A stretch of 64,000 nucleotides of DNA from Kitasatospora aureofaciens (lineage in GTDB: Bacteria > Actinomycetota > Actinomycetes > Streptomycetales > Streptomycetaceae), in the NCBI RefSeq assembly GCF_001188955.3, contig NZ_JPRF03000026.1, positions 47,056 through 111,055 of the forward strand. The letters run 5' to 3'. Shown piece after piece: positions 24,605-33,848 of the stretch. Positions within the stretch are counted from its first letter, which is position 1; each line of letters opens with the position of its first letter. The position numbers were made by a program, and so were the translations under genes. The notes under the pieces were generated by a model that was given only the letters and a program-made list of their open reading frames with translations, was not told the DNA's origin and made no database searches.

Positions 24605-25924
24605 GTGACCAGCGCCGCCACCCGCACCGCGATCGTCGGAGCCTCCGCCGTCACCAAGACCTTCACCACCCCGGACGGGCGGGCGCTGCCGGTGCTCGAC
24701 GACATCAGCCTGCACCTGGCCGAGGGCGAGATCGTCGCCCTGCTCGGCAAGTCCGGCTCCGGCAAGTCCACCCTGCTGCGCTGCCTGGCCGGGCTGATCC
24801 CGCCCTCCTCCGGGACGGTCACCTACCGCGGCACGCCGCTGCGGGCCGCCAACCCGGGGGTGGCGATGGTGTTCCAGTCCTTCGCGCTGCTGCCCTGGCT
24901 GACCGTCCAGCAGAACGTCGAACTGAGCCTCCAGGCCCGCGGGGTGGGCGAGGACGAGCGGCGCGAGCGAGCCCTGCGGGCGATCGACCTGATCGGCCTG
25001 GACGGCTTCGAGGGCGCCTACCCCAAGGAGCTGTCCGGCGGGATGCGCCAACGGGTCGGCTTCGCCCGCGCACTGGTGGTCGAGCCGGACGCGCTCTTCA
25101 TGGACGAGCCGTTCTCCGCCCTGGACGTGCTGACCGCCGAGAACCTGCGCAACGAACTGGTCGGGCTGTGGGAGGGCCACGAGGCCCCGGTCAGGTCGAT
25201 CCTGATCGTCACCCACAACATCGAGGAGGCGGTGCTGCTGGCCGACCGGATCCTGGTGCTGTCCTCCAACCCCGGCCGGATCCGCTCGGAGCTGACCGTC
25301 GACCTCCCGCGCCCGCGCGACCGCCGCACCGCCCAGTTCGAGGCCCTCGTCGACACCGTCTACGGCATCCTCACCGGCCGCGGGGAGCAGCCCGTCGCCG
25401 AGCCCGCCGCCCCCCAGGCCGCCACCCCGATCACCACGCCGCTGCCGCCCGCCACCGTCGGCGGACTGGCCGGTCTGCTGGAGATCCTGCTCTCCATGGG
25501 CGGCGAGGAGGGCCTCGCCGAGATCGCCGACGAACTGAACTTCGAGGTGGACGACCTGCTCCCGCTGGTCGACGCCGCCGTCCTGCTGAACCTCGCCCGC
25601 ACCACCGACGGCCGCTTCGCCATCACCCCGGCGGGCCGCGAGTTCGCCGCCGCCGACATCCTCACCAGCAAGCAGCTCTTCGCCCGCAACGCCGCCCGCC
25701 ACGCCCCGCTGGTGCGCGCCATCGTGCAGTCGCTGGCCGCCACCGAGGACCACAAGCTGCGCGAGGACCTCTTCCTGGACCTGCTGCGCGCGGGCTTCGA
25801 CACCGAGGACGCCCGGCGGCAGCTGGAGACCGCCATCGACTGGGGCCGCTACGGGGAGCTGTACGACTACGACGCCGACGACGCCGAGTTCTCCCTCGAA
25901 CCCGGCGCGGAGGCCGCGTTGTGA
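24605..25924 (+). CDS. ABC importer ATPase with C-terminal AAA-associated domain
   Basis: A 439-residue protein starting with GTG at 24605, after a GAGGAAG ribosome site formed by the end of the permease gene. Walker A is GKSGSGKST near residue 53, the Q-loop VFQSFALLPWL, the signature LSGGMRQRVGFARAL and Walker B ALFMDEPFSALD, so the ATPase should be active. Residues 290-439 form an extra domain beginning VGGLAGLLEILLSMGGEEGLAEIAD, which I know as the AAA-associated domain of some NitT/TauT ATPases, with a likely winged-helix role in regulation. It powers the double permease encoded upstream. Confidence 0.88.
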   Translation: MTSAATRTAIVGASAVTKTFTTPDGRALPVLDDISLHLAEGEIVALLGKSGSGKSTLLRCLAGLIPPSSGTVTYRGTPLRAANPGVAMVFQSFALLPWLTVQQNVELSLQARGVGEDERRERALRAIDLIGLDGFEGAYPKELSGGMRQRVGFARALVVEPDALFMDEPFSALDVLTAENLRNELVGLWEGHEAPVRSILIVTHNIEEAVLLADRILVLSSNPGRIRSELTVDLPRPRDRRTAQFEALVDTVYGILTGRGEQPVAEPAAPQAATPITTPLPPATVGGLAGLLEILLSMGGEEGLAEIADELNFEVDDLLPLVDAAVLLNLARTTDGRFAITPAGREFAAADILTSKQLFARNAARHAPLVRAIVQSLAATEDHKLREDLFLDLLRAGFDTEDARRQLETAIDWGRYGELYDYDADDAEFSLEPGAEAAL

Positions 25925-26078
25925 GCACCGGTCGGTCCTGATCCCGACGGTCGCCGGCGTCGGTGCGAGGGCTCGCCGACGGACACGCGCCAAACCACCC
26001 TTTTCGGTGGTGGGGCGACCTCCCGGGCGGGTACACCAGTTGGCGGCAACCATCGCGCGGACCAGCGAGGAGGCGTCC

Positions 26079-26825
26079 GTGAGCGACGACCGGAGCGTTC
26101 GGAGAACGACCGATCCAGAACAGACCGTCCAGGACGAGCGAACAGTCAGTTTCCTGCGCTTCGGCGTCGGGGCGATCGGCGTGCTGCTGCCGCCGGCCCT
26201 GCCGCTGGGCAACTGGCTGGCGGACGAGGTCACGGGGCGCTCGACGGACGGGTTCTGGCCCGCGTCGATGAGCGCCGCGTACTACACGGGGACGCGCAAC
26301 GTCTTCGTCGGGGCGCTGTGCGCGCTGGGGGTGTTCCTGGTCTGCTACCGCTTCGACCGGCGGGACGACCGGTGGAGCACGGCGGCGGGGCTGTTCGCGC
26401 TGGGGGTGGCGCTGTGCCCGCCGGCGCCGCAGGATCCGACCGGGCTTCAGCGCACGGTCGGAGTGTTCCATCTGGTGTTCGCCGCGCTGCTGTTCGTGAT
26501 GCTGGCGCTGTTCTGCCTGTACTCGTTCCGCAATCCGCGCTCGACGCAACCGGCCCGGGTCGGTGCGGCGTACCTGGCGGCGGGGGTGCTGATCCTGGTC
26601 GCCCTGGTGGCGGCGGCGGTCGCGGGGCTGTCCGGGTTCGGGGCGGACTGGGCGGTCCGGCCGATGTACCTGTGCGAGTGGGTGGCGACCTGGGCGTTCG
26701 GTGCGGCCTGGATCGGAGCGGCGGTGGAGCTGGCGGCGGGGCGCGGCGGGCGGGCCGGGTCCGGGGCGCTCCCCCGTCAGGCGGTGGGACTGGAGGTACG
26801 GGGTCCGGAGGCGTCGCAGACCTGA
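26079..26825 (+). CDS. Polytopic membrane protein, 248 aa
   Basis: It starts with GTG at 26079 (VSDDRSVRRTTDPE) behind the ribosome site GAGGAGG; longer in-frame starts lack one. A charged N-terminus of about 30 residues is followed by about six hydrophobic helices: FGVGAIGVLLPPALPLGNWL, NVFVGALCALGVFLVCY, STAAGLFALGVAL, VFHLVFAALLFVMLALFC, AAYLAAGVLILVALVAAAV and WVATWAFGAAWIGAAVEL. The loop after helix 1 (GFWPASMSAAYYTGTRN) is the most distinctive part. I recognise no transporter motif, and the function is unknown. Confidence 0.75.
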   Translation: MSDDRSVRRTTDPEQTVQDERTVSFLRFGVGAIGVLLPPALPLGNWLADEVTGRSTDGFWPASMSAAYYTGTRNVFVGALCALGVFLVCYRFDRRDDRWSTAAGLFALGVALCPPAPQDPTGLQRTVGVFHLVFAALLFVMLALFCLYSFRNPRSTQPARVGAAYLAAGVLILVALVAAAVAGLSGFGADWAVRPMYLCEWVATWAFGAAWIGAAVELAAGRGGRAGSGALPRQAVGLEVRGPEASQT

Positions 26826-26925
26826 GCGTTCGTCAACTCGTCGCACTGGCACGCCGTTACCATGCGCTCCAAGGCCAACCTTCGCGGCGGCCCGTGACGG
26901 ATGCCCAGCTACGGGGAGCACGAGC

Positions 26926-27738
26926 GTGACGAACGAGGAACACCCGTCGGTCGATCTGCGGATGGACGTGCCGCACTCGGCCCGGGTCTACGACTACCTC
27001 ATCGGCGGAAAGACCAACTTCGAGGCGGACCGGGCCGCCGCCCACGCCTCGGTGCAGGCCTGGCCGGCGCTGCCGATCTCGATGCGCACCACCCGCGACT
27101 TCATGCAGCGCTCGGTGCGCCACCTCACCGAGCAGTACGGGGTCCGTCAGTTCCTGGACATCGGCACCGGCATCCCCACCTCGCCCAACGTGCACGAGAT
27201 CGCCCAGACGATCGCCCCCGAGGCCCGGGTCGCGTACGTGGACAACGACCCGATCGTGCTGACCCACGCCCGGGCCCTGATGTCCAGCACGCCCCAGGGC
27301 CGCACCTGTTACGTGGAGGCCGACTTCCGCGACCCGGAGTCGATCATGGGCAACCCCCGGCTGCGCGAGGTGCTCGACCTCGCGCAGCCGGTGGCGCTCT
27401 CGCTGATCGCCATCGTGCACTTCGTGCTCGACGAGGACGACCCGCAGGGCATCGTGCGCCGCTTCATGGACACCCTGGCGCCCGGCAGCTTCCTCGCCCT
27501 CACCGTGTTCACCGGGGACACCGACCCGGTCGGTGTGGGCGGCGTCGGCCGGGAGTACAACGCCCGCGGCATCCCGCTGCAGATCCGCGACAAGGCGGAG
27601 ACCGAGGCCTTCTTCGACGGCTACCGACTGCTCGACCCGGGCGTCACCCTGGTCCACCACTGGCGGCCGGACGCCGACGCCCCGGCGATCCGCGACCGGG
27701 ACATCGCGATGTACGCGGGCGTGGCCGTCAAGAACTGA
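26926..27738 (+). CDS. SAM-dependent methyltransferase, PF04672 type
   Basis: A 270-residue protein starting with GTG (VTNEEHPSVDLRMDVPHSARVYDYLIGGKTNF). HSARVYDYLIGGKTNFEADR is the hallmark N-terminus of the actinobacterial S-adenosyl methyltransferase family PF04672. The SAM-binding motif FLDIGTGIPTSPNVHE lies near residue 77, followed by the acidic strand end VAYVDNDPIV. Typical length is 260-280 residues. These enzymes are abundant in Streptomyces, and their substrates are mostly unknown. It converges with the response regulator at 27761, only 22 bases apart. Confidence 0.88.
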   Translation: MTNEEHPSVDLRMDVPHSARVYDYLIGGKTNFEADRAAAHASVQAWPALPISMRTTRDFMQRSVRHLTEQYGVRQFLDIGTGIPTSPNVHEIAQTIAPEARVAYVDNDPIVLTHARALMSSTPQGRTCYVEADFRDPESIMGNPRLREVLDLAQPVALSLIAIVHFVLDEDDPQGIVRRFMDTLAPGSFLALTVFTGDTDPVGVGGVGREYNARGIPLQIRDKAETEAFFDGYRLLDPGVTLVHHWRPDADAPAIRDRDIAMYAGVAVKN

Positions 27739-27760
27739 TCGGCGCACCACGGGGGCCCGG

Positions 27761-28435
27761 TCAGCCGGGGACGGAGACCAGGCCCGTCTCGTAGGCCAGG
27801 ATGACCAGTTGGACCCGGTCGCGGGCGTCCAGTTTGGCCAGCAGCCGGGTCATGTAGGTCTTCACGGTGGCGATGCTGAGGACCAGTTCGGCGGCGATCT
27901 CGGTGTTGGACAGGCCCCGGCCGACCAGAGTGAGGATCTCCCGCTCCCGGTCGGTGATCGCGTCCAGCCGGCGCGACGCCGGGACCGCGGCCGGGTTCGG
28001 GTTCAGCTTCGGGTGCTGCCCGGCGAAGGCTCCGATCAGCCGCCGGGTGACGCTCGGCGCGATCAGCGCGTCCCCCGCGGCGACCACCCGCACCGCGGCG
28101 AGGATGTCGTCCAGCGCCATGTCCTTGACCAGGAAGCCGGAAGCCCCGGCGCGCAGCGCCGCGTACACGTGCTCGTCCTCGTCGAAGGTGGTGAGCACCA
28201 CCACCCTGGTCGGCCCGCCGGCGGCGGTCACCTGCCGGGTAGCCTCGATGCCGTCGGTGCCGGGCATCCGGATGTCCATCACCACGACGTCCGGCCGCAG
28301 TTCGGCGGCCAGCCGGACGGCCTCGGCGCCGTCGCCCGCCTCGCCGACCACCTCGACGTCCGCCGTCTCCGTGATCACCATCTCCAGGGCGGCCCGTACC
28401 AGCGGCTGGTCGTCGGCCAGTACGACGCGGATCAT
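27761..28435 (-). CDS. NarL/LuxR-family response regulator
   Basis: A 224-residue regulator starting MIRVVLADDQPLVRAAL. The receiver domain shows the acidic pair DD at 9-10, the phospho-acceptor Asp in VVMDIRMPGTDG near residue 54, the conserved Thr in VVLTTFDED, and Lys in LVKDMALD near 104. The C-terminal LuxR helix-turn-helix spans about 155-220 (LTLVGRGLSNTEIAAELVLSIATVKTYMTRLLAKL). Its ATG overlaps the stop of the sensor kinase (ATGA), so the two are one operon. The divergent ABC exporter at 29748 is the likely target. Confidence 0.93.
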   Translation of the reverse strand: MIRVVLADDQPLVRAALEMVITETADVEVVGEAGDGAEAVRLAAELRPDVVVMDIRMPGTDGIEATRQVTAAGGPTRVVVLTTFDEDEHVYAALRAGASGFLVKDMALDDILAAVRVVAAGDALIAPSVTRRLIGAFAGQHPKLNPNPAAVPASRRLDAITDREREILTLVGRGLSNTEIAAELVLSIATVKTYMTRLLAKLDARDRVQLVILAYETGLVSVPG

Positions 28436-29622
28436 GCGGTCTCCTCCCCGGGGATCGGCAGCCGGGCGGCGACCCGGAAGCCGCCGTCCGGGCGCGGCCC
28501 GGCTTCGAACTCGCCGTGCAGCAGGGCGACCCGCTCGCGCAGCCCGGCCAGCCCGAAGCCGCTGCCGGGCGCGGCGCCGTGGCCCCGGCCGCGGTCGGTG
28601 ATCTCGACGGAGAGCTCCCCCGCGGTACGGCCGACGGTCACCAGGCAGTCGCGAACCTCCGCGTGGCGCACCACGTTGGTGACCGACTCCTGGATGATCC
28701 GGAACGCCGAGAGGTCGATCTCCGGTGGCAGCGGCCCCGGTTCACCCGAGCGCCGCACCTCGACCCGCACGCCCGCCGCGGTGGTGGTCTCGGCCAGCCG
28801 GTCGAGGTCGGCCAGGCCGTGCGGGACGGTGTCCGACACCTCGCCGTCGGCCTGCCGCAGAGCGACCAGCATCCGGCGCAGCGCGGCCAGGGTCTCCCGG
28901 CCGGCGGCCTCGATCTCGCCCAGCGCCTGCTCGGCCCGCTCGGGCCGGCGGTGGATCACCCGGCGGGCGGCGCCGGCCTGGAGGGCGACGATTCCGAGGC
29001 TGTGGGCGACGGTGTCGTGCATCTCCCGGGCGATCCGCAGCCGTTCGGCGGTCACCGCCTCGACGGCGGCCCTGCTGCTCAGGGCTTCGGCGTGTTCCCG
29101 GTTCTGCCGCAGCGAGCGCCCGGCCAGCCAGGCGACCAGGGCGAGCAGCGCGGCGCCGTCGGCCGAGCCGATGCGGGTCCCGGTGAAGACGCCCACGGTG
29201 TTGCCCGGGACCATGCCGATGTGCAGGACCAGGAAGGTCATCACCAGAGCGAAGGCGGCGCGCGAACTTCGACGCGTCCCTCGGGCGGTGATCACGAAGA
29301 GCGCGACGTCCACGGCGAGCAACGCGGTGGGGGGCACCTGGTGCTTGGCGGCCCAGCCGTCGGTCTCGGTCCAGGTGGCGATCAGCAGCACGGCGACCGA
29401 GAGCACCGGTACCCGGCGCACCAGCGCGGCGCCGGCGAAGGCTATTGCCGTATCACCCAAAGTGAACGGCAGGCCGCCGTGCGCGGCGGCGCCGCCGTAC
29501 TGCCGCCATCCGGTGTCGCGGAGCGCCAGGGCGGGATAGGCGACGGCCACGCACCAGGCGAGGGCGACCCAGGCCTCGGGCGGGAGGCGCCGGATCAACG
29601 GGGGCGTGGGTGTAGCGGGCAT
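28432..29622 (-). CDS. Sensor histidine kinase, HisKA_3 type
   Basis: A 396-residue kinase. The N-terminal 175 residues hold about five transmembrane helices with short loops and no large extracellular domain, suggesting sensing at or within the membrane. The phospho-acceptor His lies in ERLRIAREMHDTVAHSLGIV near residue 200, followed by the ATPase domain with N-box IIQESVTNVVRHAE and G-boxes ITDRGRGHG and GFGLAGLRERV. It phosphorylates the regulator encoded by the overlapping downstream gene. It is divergent from an ABC exporter, a layout common in systems that respond to membrane-active compounds. Confidence 0.92.
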   Translation of the reverse strand: MPATPTPPLIRRLPPEAWVALAWCVAVAYPALALRDTGWRQYGGAAAHGGLPFTLGDTAIAFAGAALVRRVPVLSVAVLLIATWTETDGWAAKHQVPPTALLAVDVALFVITARGTRRSSRAAFALVMTFLVLHIGMVPGNTVGVFTGTRIGSADGAALLALVAWLAGRSLRQNREHAEALSSRAAVEAVTAERLRIAREMHDTVAHSLGIVALQAGAARRVIHRRPERAEQALGEIEAAGRETLAALRRMLVALRQADGEVSDTVPHGLADLDRLAETTTAAGVRVEVRRSGEPGPLPPEIDLSAFRIIQESVTNVVRHAEVRDCLVTVGRTAGELSVEITDRGRGHGAAPGSGFGLAGLRERVALLHGEFEAGPRPDGGFRVAARLPIPGEETA

Positions 29623-29691
29623 GGTTCAAGATCGTAACGACGGGGGTGGGCGCCGTCATCCAACCGTGGTTGTACGACCGGGGCAGACCCG

Positions 29692-29705
29692 CGGTGTCGA
29701 CACCG
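29692..29705. promoter_or_regulatory. 14-bp perfect palindrome between kinase and ABC exporter
   Basis: CGGTGTCGACACCG is its own reverse complement and lies 42 bases before the exporter ATG. A smaller palindrome, CAACCGTGGTTG, is at 29661-29672. Either could bind the response regulator encoded at 27761. This is a position-based inference. Confidence 0.35.
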
Positions 29706-29718
29706 GTCCGATGCGGCG

Positions 29719-29740
29719 GTCGGGGCTCCCCCGGCACCGT
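29719..29740 (+). repeat. 22-nt dispersed repeat, copy 1
   Basis: GTCGGGGCTCCCCCGGCACC plus GT is identical to 43720-43741. It contains a small hairpin (CGGGG, CTC, CCCCG). Both copies lie just upstream of rightward genes. Confidence 0.6.
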
Positions 29741-29747
29741 GGTGCCC

Positions 29748-30659
29748 ATGATCGAAGTCAACGAACTGACCAAGCGCTACGGCCGCCGAACGGCCGTCGA
29801 CCGGCTGACCTTCACCGTCCGCCCCGGCCACGTCACCGGCTTCCTCGGCCCCAACGGCGCGGGCAAGTCCACCACCCTGCGGATGGCCCTCGGCCTCAAC
29901 GACCCCACCTCGGGCACCGTCACCGTCGACGGCCGGGCCTTCCGCGGGCTGCCGCGCGGCCTGCGAGAGGTCGGCGCGCTGCTCGACGCGGGCGACGTCC
30001 ACGGCGGACGCACCGGCGTGGCCCACCTGCGGGTGCTGGCCCGCAGCAACGCGATCCCGCGCGGCCGGGTGGAGGAGGTGCTGGCCGAGGTCGGACTCAC
30101 CGACGCCGCCGGTCGGCGGATCGGCGGCTACTCGCTGGGCATGAAGCAGCGCCTGGGCATCGCCGGCGCCCTGCTCGGCGACCCGCCCGTCCTGCTCTTC
30201 GACGAGCCGCTGAACGGACTTGACCCGGAGGGCGTGCTGTGGGTGCGCGGGCTGTTCCGCCGACTCGCCGCGGAGGGCCGGACGGTCTTCGTCTCCAGCC
30301 ACATGATGGCCGAGATGGAGCACACCGCGGACCGGCTGGTGGTGATCGGCCGCGGACGGCTGATCGCCGACGAGAGCCTCACCGAGTTCGCCGCCCGGGC
30401 AGGCCGGGCCGCCGTCACCGTGCGCGCCGCCGAACCCGAGCGGCTGACCGCCGTGCTGCGCGCCGCCGGCGCCGAGATACGCCCCGGCCCGGACGGCAGC
30501 CTCGACGTCACCGGCCTGGACGCCGGCCGTATCGGCGAACTCGCCCTGGAACAGCGTCTGTTGCTGTACGCCCTGACCGAGCGCGGCGCCTCCCTGGAGG
30601 AGGCCTTCATGGAACTGACCGCCGACAGCGTCGAATACCTCGCCGGAGAGCCCCGATGA
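29748..30659 (+). CDS. ABC exporter ATPase, antibiotic/peptide exporter class
   Basis: A 303-residue ATPase starting MIEVNELTKRYGRRTAVDRL. Walker A is GPNGAGKST near residue 38, the signature region is YSLGMKQRLGIAGALL (variant of LSGGQ usual in this subfamily) and Walker B is VLLFDEPLNGLDPEG. A C-terminal extension of about 80 residues follows, as in DrrA-like and CcmA-like exporters. Its stop overlaps the ATG of the permease (ATGA). It is divergent from a two-component system. Such ATPase/permease pairs typically export lipids, peptides or drugs. The substrate is not readable. Confidence 0.9.
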   Translation: MIEVNELTKRYGRRTAVDRLTFTVRPGHVTGFLGPNGAGKSTTLRMALGLNDPTSGTVTVDGRAFRGLPRGLREVGALLDAGDVHGGRTGVAHLRVLARSNAIPRGRVEEVLAEVGLTDAAGRRIGGYSLGMKQRLGIAGALLGDPPVLLFDEPLNGLDPEGVLWVRGLFRRLAAEGRTVFVSSHMMAEMEHTADRLVVIGRGRLIADESLTEFAARAGRAAVTVRAAEPERLTAVLRAAGAEIRPGPDGSLDVTGLDAGRIGELALEQRLLLYALTERGASLEEAFMELTADSVEYLAGEPR

Positions 30660-31486
30660 GCACCGCCACCCTCCCGACCCCCGTTCGCCGCCACCGCTTC
30701 GGCGACCTGCTCGCCGCCGAGTGGCTCAAGTTCTGGTCGCTGCGCTCGATCCCCTGGGTGCTCGGCCTCGCCACGCTGCTCGTCGTCGCCGCCGATCTCA
30801 AGTCCGCCCAGTACACCCACGACCACTACACGCCGGGCGACGGCGATCCGGCGGTGATGGCGCAGGTCGCGCTGGACGACTCCTTCATCACGGCCTCCGC
30901 CGACATCCTGATGCTGGTCGGCGGCGGCCTGGGAGCGATCGTCATCGCGGGCGAGTACGCGACCGGGCTGATCCGCACCACCCTGGCCGCCGTCCCCGAC
31001 CGCCGCGCGGTGCTGCTGGCCAAGGCGGCGGTGCTGACGGCGGTGCTGCTCGGCTTCGGGACGGTCACCGCGGGCGTCTCCTTCGGCCTCACCCAGGCGA
31101 TCCTGGCCGACCGGGGCATCGGGCAGTCCCTGAGCGACCCGACGGCCCTGCGGTACGTGGCCGCCGCCGCGCTGTTCGCCCCGGTGTGCGGACTGGTCGG
31201 GCTCTGCCTCGGCACGCTGATCCGGCACAGTGCGGGCGCGGTGGTCGGCACCGTGGTGGTGCTGTTCTTCCTGCCGTCCCTGGTCACCGAGCGCTACCGC
31301 TGGACCGCCGACCTGCTGCACGCCCTGCCCTTTCCCGCCTGGCAGCGCCTGGCCCGGATCACCCTGGCGGGCATGCGGCCGACCGACTACCCGGCCACCG
31401 TCGCGGGCGCCTGGACCACGTACGGGGTGTGGGCGCTCGCCTCGGTGGCCATCGCGACGGTGGTGATCCAGCGCCGCGACCACTGA
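30656..31486 (+). CDS. ABC exporter permease, ABC-2 type
   Basis: A 276-residue protein starting MSTATLPTPVRRHRFGDLLAAEWLKFWSLRS; the AEWLKFWSLRS segment before the first helix is typical of actinomycete ABC-2 permeases. About six helices follow, including VMAQVALDD...ILMLVGGGLGAIVIAGEYATGLIRTTL near residues 65-115, where the EYATGLIRTTL block is family-typical. It overlaps the ATPase gene by four bases and forms the membrane half of that exporter. It is probably induced through the divergent kinase and regulator. Confidence 0.88.
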   Translation: MSTATLPTPVRRHRFGDLLAAEWLKFWSLRSIPWVLGLATLLVVAADLKSAQYTHDHYTPGDGDPAVMAQVALDDSFITASADILMLVGGGLGAIVIAGEYATGLIRTTLAAVPDRRAVLLAKAAVLTAVLLGFGTVTAGVSFGLTQAILADRGIGQSLSDPTALRYVAAAALFAPVCGLVGLCLGTLIRHSAGAVVGTVVVLFFLPSLVTERYRWTADLLHALPFPAWQRLARITLAGMRPTDYPATVAGAWTTYGVWALASVAIATVVIQRRDH

Positions 31487-31507
31487 CGGTCGGACGGCCG
31501 CGAGTGA

Positions 31508-32149
31508 TCAGAAGGCCGCGATGCTGCCCGGCGCCCGCTCGGCCCGGCTGAGCGCCCGCAGCACGCTCACCTGGCCGTGCCTGCGCACCGCCAGCCGGGT
31601 CAGCAGGACGATCACCGACTCGGCCGTCCCCGGCGGGAGTTCGGGGGTCGGCGCACCGACGCTGACCGCGAGGTCGTCCGCATGGACGGCCAGCTCCATC
31701 GTCCGGGTGGCCAGCAGGTCGTCCAGCGTCAGCGACCAGGCGCCCCAGAACGGCAGCCGCACCGGCCGGCGGCCGTCCTCGCCCAGGAGGACGGCCGGGA
31801 GCCCGGCGAGCGTGCCGGAGACGCGCCGGCTCAACGCCGCGGGGCCGGAGGCCCCCAGCGCCTCACTGCCCTGCCGGATCCGCACGTTGATCTCGGCCTC
31901 GACCCCGGCGCCGATCCACCGCGACCGGCGGTAGTGCTCCAGCAGCCCCACCGTCTCCTCGACCGGCACCGGGGCGGCCAGCACCTCCGGCACGCAGAGC
32001 ACCTGGTACGCCAGGTGCCCGGCCAGGCCGCCCACGCTCCACTGCGCCAGCGCACTCGGCCGCGCCCACCCCTCGGCCACCTCCGTCCGCCGCAGCAGCG
32101 CCTCGGCCGCGCCGGCCGCCGCCAGGAAGTCCGCCCGGGCATCCGTCAT
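31508..32149 (-). CDS. MDMPI / DinB-like protein (maleylpyruvate isomerase N-terminal family)
   Basis: About 213 residues starting MTDARADFLAAAGAAEALLRR at 32149, behind a clear GGAGGTG ribosome site. The fold is a four-helix bundle with metal ligands of the DinB/MDMPI type: the first His in VGGLAGHLAYQ near residue 46 and a later MELAVHADDLAVSVG near residue 165. Some members are mycothiol-dependent thiol transferases or isomerases, and many are uncharacterised. It converges with the ABC permease and follows the DHA2 exporter gene by 50 bases on the same strand. The substrate is unknown. Confidence 0.8.
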   Translation of the reverse strand: MTDARADFLAAAGAAEALLRRTEVAEGWARPSALAQWSVGGLAGHLAYQVLCVPEVLAAPVPVEETVGLLEHYRRSRWIGAGVEAEINVRIRQGSEALGASGPAALSRRVSGTLAGLPAVLLGEDGRRPVRLPFWGAWSLTLDDLLATRTMELAVHADDLAVSVGAPTPELPPGTAESVIVLLTRLAVRRHGQVSVLRALSRAERAPGSIAAF

Positions 32150-32201
32150 GCCGCACCTCCCACCGCTTCCGTCCACCCGGATTATCCGACGGGACAAGGT
32201 G

Positions 32202-33695
32202 TCACGGAACTTGGGTGCGCCCAGCGTTCTCCCGCTGGTTCGCCCACTCGTCGGCCAGGGCCACCAGCAGCGCCGCGAGGACCAGGCCCGAGGCGACCGT
32301 GTCGGCGAGTTGGAAGGCGAGGGCCCAGTCGGGGTGGGGTCCTGCGGCGTGGGCGAAGAAGACCGAGCCGACGACGGCGATGCCGACGGCCGAGCCGACC
32401 CGCTGGGCGGTCTGCAGGACGCCGCCGGCGCTGCCGGCGCGGGCGCGCGGCACGTGCTGGAGGGTGAGCGTCTGGTTGGGGGCGATCACCAGGCCGCTGC
32501 CCACCCCGGCGACCAGCAGCGGGCCGAGGGTCGTCCAGCCCACCGAGGGCCCGGACCACAGCTGGACGGCCAGGGCTGAGGCCAGCAGGCCGAGCAGCAC
32601 CAGCAGCAGCCCGAGCACCACCAGCCGGCGTCCGAGCCGGCTGACCAGCCGCCCGCCCACGGCGGCGGCCACGCCCGAGCCGACCGCGAAGGGGGTGACC
32701 GCCAGGCCCGCCGTCAGCGCCGAGTAGTGCAGGCCCGCCTGGAGGTAGAGCGTGAAGATGAAGAAGATCGCGGTGAACCCGGCGAAGTACACCAGCGACA
32801 GCAGCACCCCCGCCGCGTACGGCCGCACCCCGAACAGGGCCATGCTGACCAGCGGTTCGTGCCGCCGGGCATAGTGCAGCTCCCAGCCGACGAAGGCGGT
32901 CAGCAGCACGGCCGCCAGCGGCAGCAGCAGCCAGCGGGCCGGGCCGTGCCACTGCTGGCCCTGGACGAAGGGCAGCAGCAGGGCGACGGTGCCGGCGCCG
33001 AGCAGCAGCACCCCGACCGGGTCGAAGTCGCGGTGGCCGGCCCGTTCGGCGGCCGGGCGGGGCGGCGGAAGCAGCCGGTAGGCGATCGGCAGGGCGACGA
33101 CGCCGATCGGCAGGTTGACCAGGAACACCCAGCGCCAGCCGTCCTGCGGGCCGAACAGGTGGATCAGCAGTCCGCCGAGCAGCGGCCCGACGGCGGTGGA
33201 CAGTCCGATGGTGGCGCCGAGCGCGCCGAAGGCCCGGCCGCGTTCGGCGCCCTCGAACAGGGTCTGGATGAAGCCGGACACCTGCGGCACCAGCACCCCG
33301 CCGGCCGCGCCCTGGAACAGCCGGGCCAGCACCAGCCACTCCTGGTCCTGGGCCGCCCCGGCCAGCGCGCTGGCGGCGGTGAACAGGGCGAGCCCGGCGA
33401 GGAAGACGGCGCGCCGGCTGCGGGCGTCGCCGAGCCGCCCGGAGGGGACGAGCACCAGGCCGAAGGCGAGCGCGTAGCCGCTGAGCACCCACTGGAGTCC
33501 GCTGTTCGACATGTGCAGCCCGGCCCGGACGGTGGGCAGCGCGACGTTCACGATGCTGACGTCCAGCAGGGTCATGAATCCGGCGACCAGGCAGATCGTC
33601 AGCGCCCGCCAGCGCCGGGCCTCGGCCCGCCCACCGGCGGCGGTGGCACCGGGCGGCTGCGGCTTCTCCGCGTCGCGGGAGGGTTGGGAGGTCAT
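32202..33695 (-). CDS. DHA2-family MFS drug transporter, 14 helices
   Basis: A 497-residue transporter starting MTSQPSRDAEKPQPPGATA. The first helix carries LTICLVAGFMTLLDVSIVNVALPTV, the D1 motif of 14-helix DHA2 pumps, and the loop after helix 2 reads SGRLGDARSRRAVFL (motif A). Motif C is recognisable in GAAGGVLVPQVSGFIQ. Length and helix count match QacA/EmrB-type proton-driven multidrug exporters. Next to it, on the opposite strand, is a degraded fragment resembling the C-terminus of such a pump's regulator-like tail. Confidence 0.9.
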   Translation of the reverse strand: MTSQPSRDAEKPQPPGATAAGGRAEARRWRALTICLVAGFMTLLDVSIVNVALPTVRAGLHMSNSGLQWVLSGYALAFGLVLVPSGRLGDARSRRAVFLAGLALFTAASALAGAAQDQEWLVLARLFQGAAGGVLVPQVSGFIQTLFEGAERGRAFGALGATIGLSTAVGPLLGGLLIHLFGPQDGWRWVFLVNLPIGVVALPIAYRLLPPPRPAAERAGHRDFDPVGVLLLGAGTVALLLPFVQGQQWHGPARWLLLPLAAVLLTAFVGWELHYARRHEPLVSMALFGVRPYAAGVLLSLVYFAGFTAIFFIFTLYLQAGLHYSALTAGLAVTPFAVGSGVAAAVGGRLVSRLGRRLVVLGLLLVLLGLLASALAVQLWSGPSVGWTTLGPLLVAGVGSGLVIAPNQTLTLQHVPRARAGSAGGVLQTAQRVGSAVGIAVVGSVFFAHAAGPHPDWALAFQLADTVASGLVLAALLVALADEWANQRENAGRTQVP

Positions 33696-33848
33696 GGGGC
33701 CTCTTCCCGGGGTCCGGGCACTGGTCCCGACTGGTCCTGGCTCTGCTCCGGCTCATCCTCGCCCGGCCCCCAGCGGGCCGCCACCCGGGTCCGCCGCGGC
33801 CCGGGCCCGTCGAGCCGGGAGGCCCGTCCGTACCCACCCGGAGCGCGC

